A DNA stretch of 64,000 bases from Ruegeria sp. YS9 (GTDB lineage Bacteria > Pseudomonadota > Alphaproteobacteria > Rhodobacterales > Rhodobacteraceae), in the NCBI RefSeq assembly GCF_024628725.1, contig NZ_CP102410.1:372001-436000 (forward strand), in the 5' to 3' direction. Both the position numbers and the translations under genes were made by a program. Below, one piece after another: positions 62,818 to 64,000 of this stretch. The notes beneath the pieces were generated by a model. The model made no database searches. It had not been told where the DNA came from and worked only from the letters and a program-made list of their open reading frames with translations. Every line of letters starts with the position of its first letter. The stretch's first letter is position 1.

Positions 62818-63465
62818 TTAGTCCGTCTTGCCCCAAGCATCGTGCGCGATCAGAGCGGCCTCGACCCGGTTTCGGGCGTGGAGCTTGGACAGGATTGCCG
62901 TCATGTAGTGTTTCACGGTTTTTTCCTGAAGATCCAGTTGATCTGCGATCTCCCGATTGCTCATCCCCTTCGCCACACGTCGAAGTATTTCTTCCTCGCG
63001 ATGCGTAAGATCATCCAGGACATCACTATCCTTGGAATTCTCCGCCTCTCTGTTGATCTGAAGCAGCACGCGCGAGGCCAGCCCGGGCGACACGAATCCT
63101 TCGCCCGCGGCGATGCTGCGCAGTGAGGCGGTCAATTCGCTGGCTGTCACACCTTTGACGATGTAGCCGATTGCCCCGGCTTCCAAAGCATCCGCAACGT
63201 CACTGTTGTTTTCCGAGACCGTCAATATCGCGATGAATGGCGGGTTTGCCATAGCCGCGATTTTTCGCGTCGCATTTATGCCGCCCCCGGGCATCGAAAG
63301 ATCGAGGATGGCGATGTCAGGTTGATGAATGCCGACAAGTGAAACTGCCTCATCCGCGCTCGAGCCGGCAGCGAGAACTTCGAAACCATCGGCTTCGTCC
63401 AATGTCCGGTGCAAACCGTCCCTGAAAATCGGGTGATCATCCGCTATTACGACAGATGTTGTCAT
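62818..63465 (-). CDS. NarL/LuxR-family response regulator
   Basis: 215 residues. Receiver domain with D9-D10, phospho-acceptor D55 in IAILDLSMPGG and K104 in YIVKGVTASEL; LuxR helix-turn-helix at about 150-205 (LTHREEEILRRVAKGMSNREIADQL). The start overlaps the stop of the sensor-kinase gene (ATGA), so the two form a cognate pair. Targets cannot be told from the window. Confidence 0.93.
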   Translation of the reverse strand: MTTSVVIADDHPIFRDGLHRTLDEADGFEVLAAGSSADEAVSLVGIHQPDIAILDLSMPGGGINATRKIAAMANPPFIAILTVSENNSDVADALEAGAIGYIVKGVTASELTASLRSIAAGEGFVSPGLASRVLLQINREAENSKDSDVLDDLTHREEEILRRVAKGMSNREIADQLDLQEKTVKHYMTAILSKLHARNRVEAALIAHDAWGKTD

Positions 63466-64000
63466 GACGTACTCATCTTTCTGGGAAATAATGTCATTGT
63501 GACAGAGGTGCCTTTGCCAGGGCTTGACCAGACTTCGAACCTGCCACCGATACTCTCAACCCGATCTCGCAAACCCAGAAGCCCCTGGCCTCCATCGTCG
63601 CGCAGTACTTTTCCGTCCGAGGGGTCAAATCCGGGCCCGTCATCGTCGACATGAATGACGACCCGATCGTCATGCGCCTTGCAAATGACGGTGCATCGAG
63701 AATTCGGAGCATACCTGGCGGCATTGGAAAGCGTTTCCTGAAGGAACCGAAAAACACACAACTTGTCGGAGACGGACAACTCGATCGTCTGGCTTCCCTG
63801 AAGTGAAACTTCTGGCCGCAGCGGGCTGTGTTCCGAGTGATCTTCTATGGCTCTTTTCACCACATCAATCAGCGCCAGATTGTCGATGTCCGGAGCGGAC
63901 AAGCCCCGCGACAACGCACGAATTTCGGCCAGGGACTTCTGCAAAGACTGTTGTATTTCCTCAGCTTCCGCAGGCTTTTCTGGCCTGTCCGAGAACGCCG
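63462..64000 (-). CDS. NarL-type sensor histidine kinase, 5' end beyond the window
   Basis: C-terminal 178 codons or so. The frame is open to the right edge, so the true start lies outside. Visible are the end of a HisKA_3-like dimerisation region (SLAEIRALSRGLSAPDI) and the ATPase domain with N-box (ETLSNAARYA), HVDDDGPGFDP and GQGLLGLRDRVESIGG. Sensor domains and the phospho-acceptor His, if present, lie beyond the edge. It overlaps the response-regulator gene by four bases and is its probable partner. Confidence 0.9.
   Translation of the reverse strand, partial: AFSDRPEKPAEAEEIQQSLQKSLAEIRALSRGLSAPDIDNLALIDVVKRAIEDHSEHSPLRPEVSLQGSQTIELSVSDKLCVFRFLQETLSNAARYAPNSRCTVICKAHDDRVVIHVDDDGPGFDPSDGKVLRDDGGQGLLGLRDRVESIGGRFEVWSSPGKGTSVTMTLFPRKMSTS

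Overview
The window looks like a chromosomal segment of a marine alphaproteobacterium of the Rhodobacteraceae (roseobacter group). It is GC-rich and densely packed, with many ATGA/TGATG gene overlaps. Its content is typical of that group: BCCT, TRAP (TAXI type), tripartite tricarboxylate and ABC polyol uptake, form II cox genes, a Rieske quaternary-amine oxygenase, a XoxF-type quinoprotein locus and a type I secreted metalloprotease. The genus cannot be fixed from sequence alone. No rRNA, tRNA, CRISPR array, transposase or integrase was seen.

Layout. 45-5607: a Rieske oxygenase, a LysR regulator, a divergent flavin/2Fe-2S reductase and a BCCT carrier, together a quaternary-amine uptake and oxidation unit. 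5900-6902: the 5' part of nosR joined out of frame to the 3' part of a nosX-like apbE, which reads as the scar of a lost N2O-reductase cluster. 6910-11448 (minus): coxG-coxS-(small membrane protein)-coxL-coxM of form II. 11522-21016: a XoxF/PQQ-dehydrogenase locus in decay. The dehydrogenase, its cytochrome, the beta-propeller and probably a binding protein are damaged, while xoxJ and a response regulator/FIST/hybrid-kinase set remain open. 21061-27455: LysR, TAXI receptor, fused TRAP permease, FAD amino-acid oxidoreductase and Asp/Glu-type racemase, suggesting (D-)amino-acid use. 27609-29786: tex.

29959-40659: a carboxylate block. MaoC-Pta fusion and acetate kinase converge on a citryl-CoA-lyase-like protein, a class III CoA-transferase and tctABC. 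Divergently lie tctD, tctE and a third gene for a periplasmic binding protein. Together they suggest import of a tricarboxylate-like acid, CoA activation, C-C cleavage and recovery of acetyl-CoA as acetate plus ATP. 40671-43726 encodes a type I secretion ATPase and adaptor. 46125-49073 encodes a 982-residue serralysin-type metalloprotease with four Trp-rich modules of exactly 318 bp, its probable cargo. An AbrB-family membrane protein and a GntR/FCD regulator lie between them.

49564-57097: the polyol operon smoE-F-G-K-S-mtlK with a LacI-family regulator and two matching operator-like sites. 57446-58666: a class III nucleotide cyclase with IIIb-type substrate residues. 58894-62577: PhzF-like protein, an exported Asp-nucleophile alpha/beta hydrolase, a PNPOx-family protein and a divergent LysR regulator. 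62818-64000: a NarL-type response regulator and its sensor kinase, the latter cut by the window edge.
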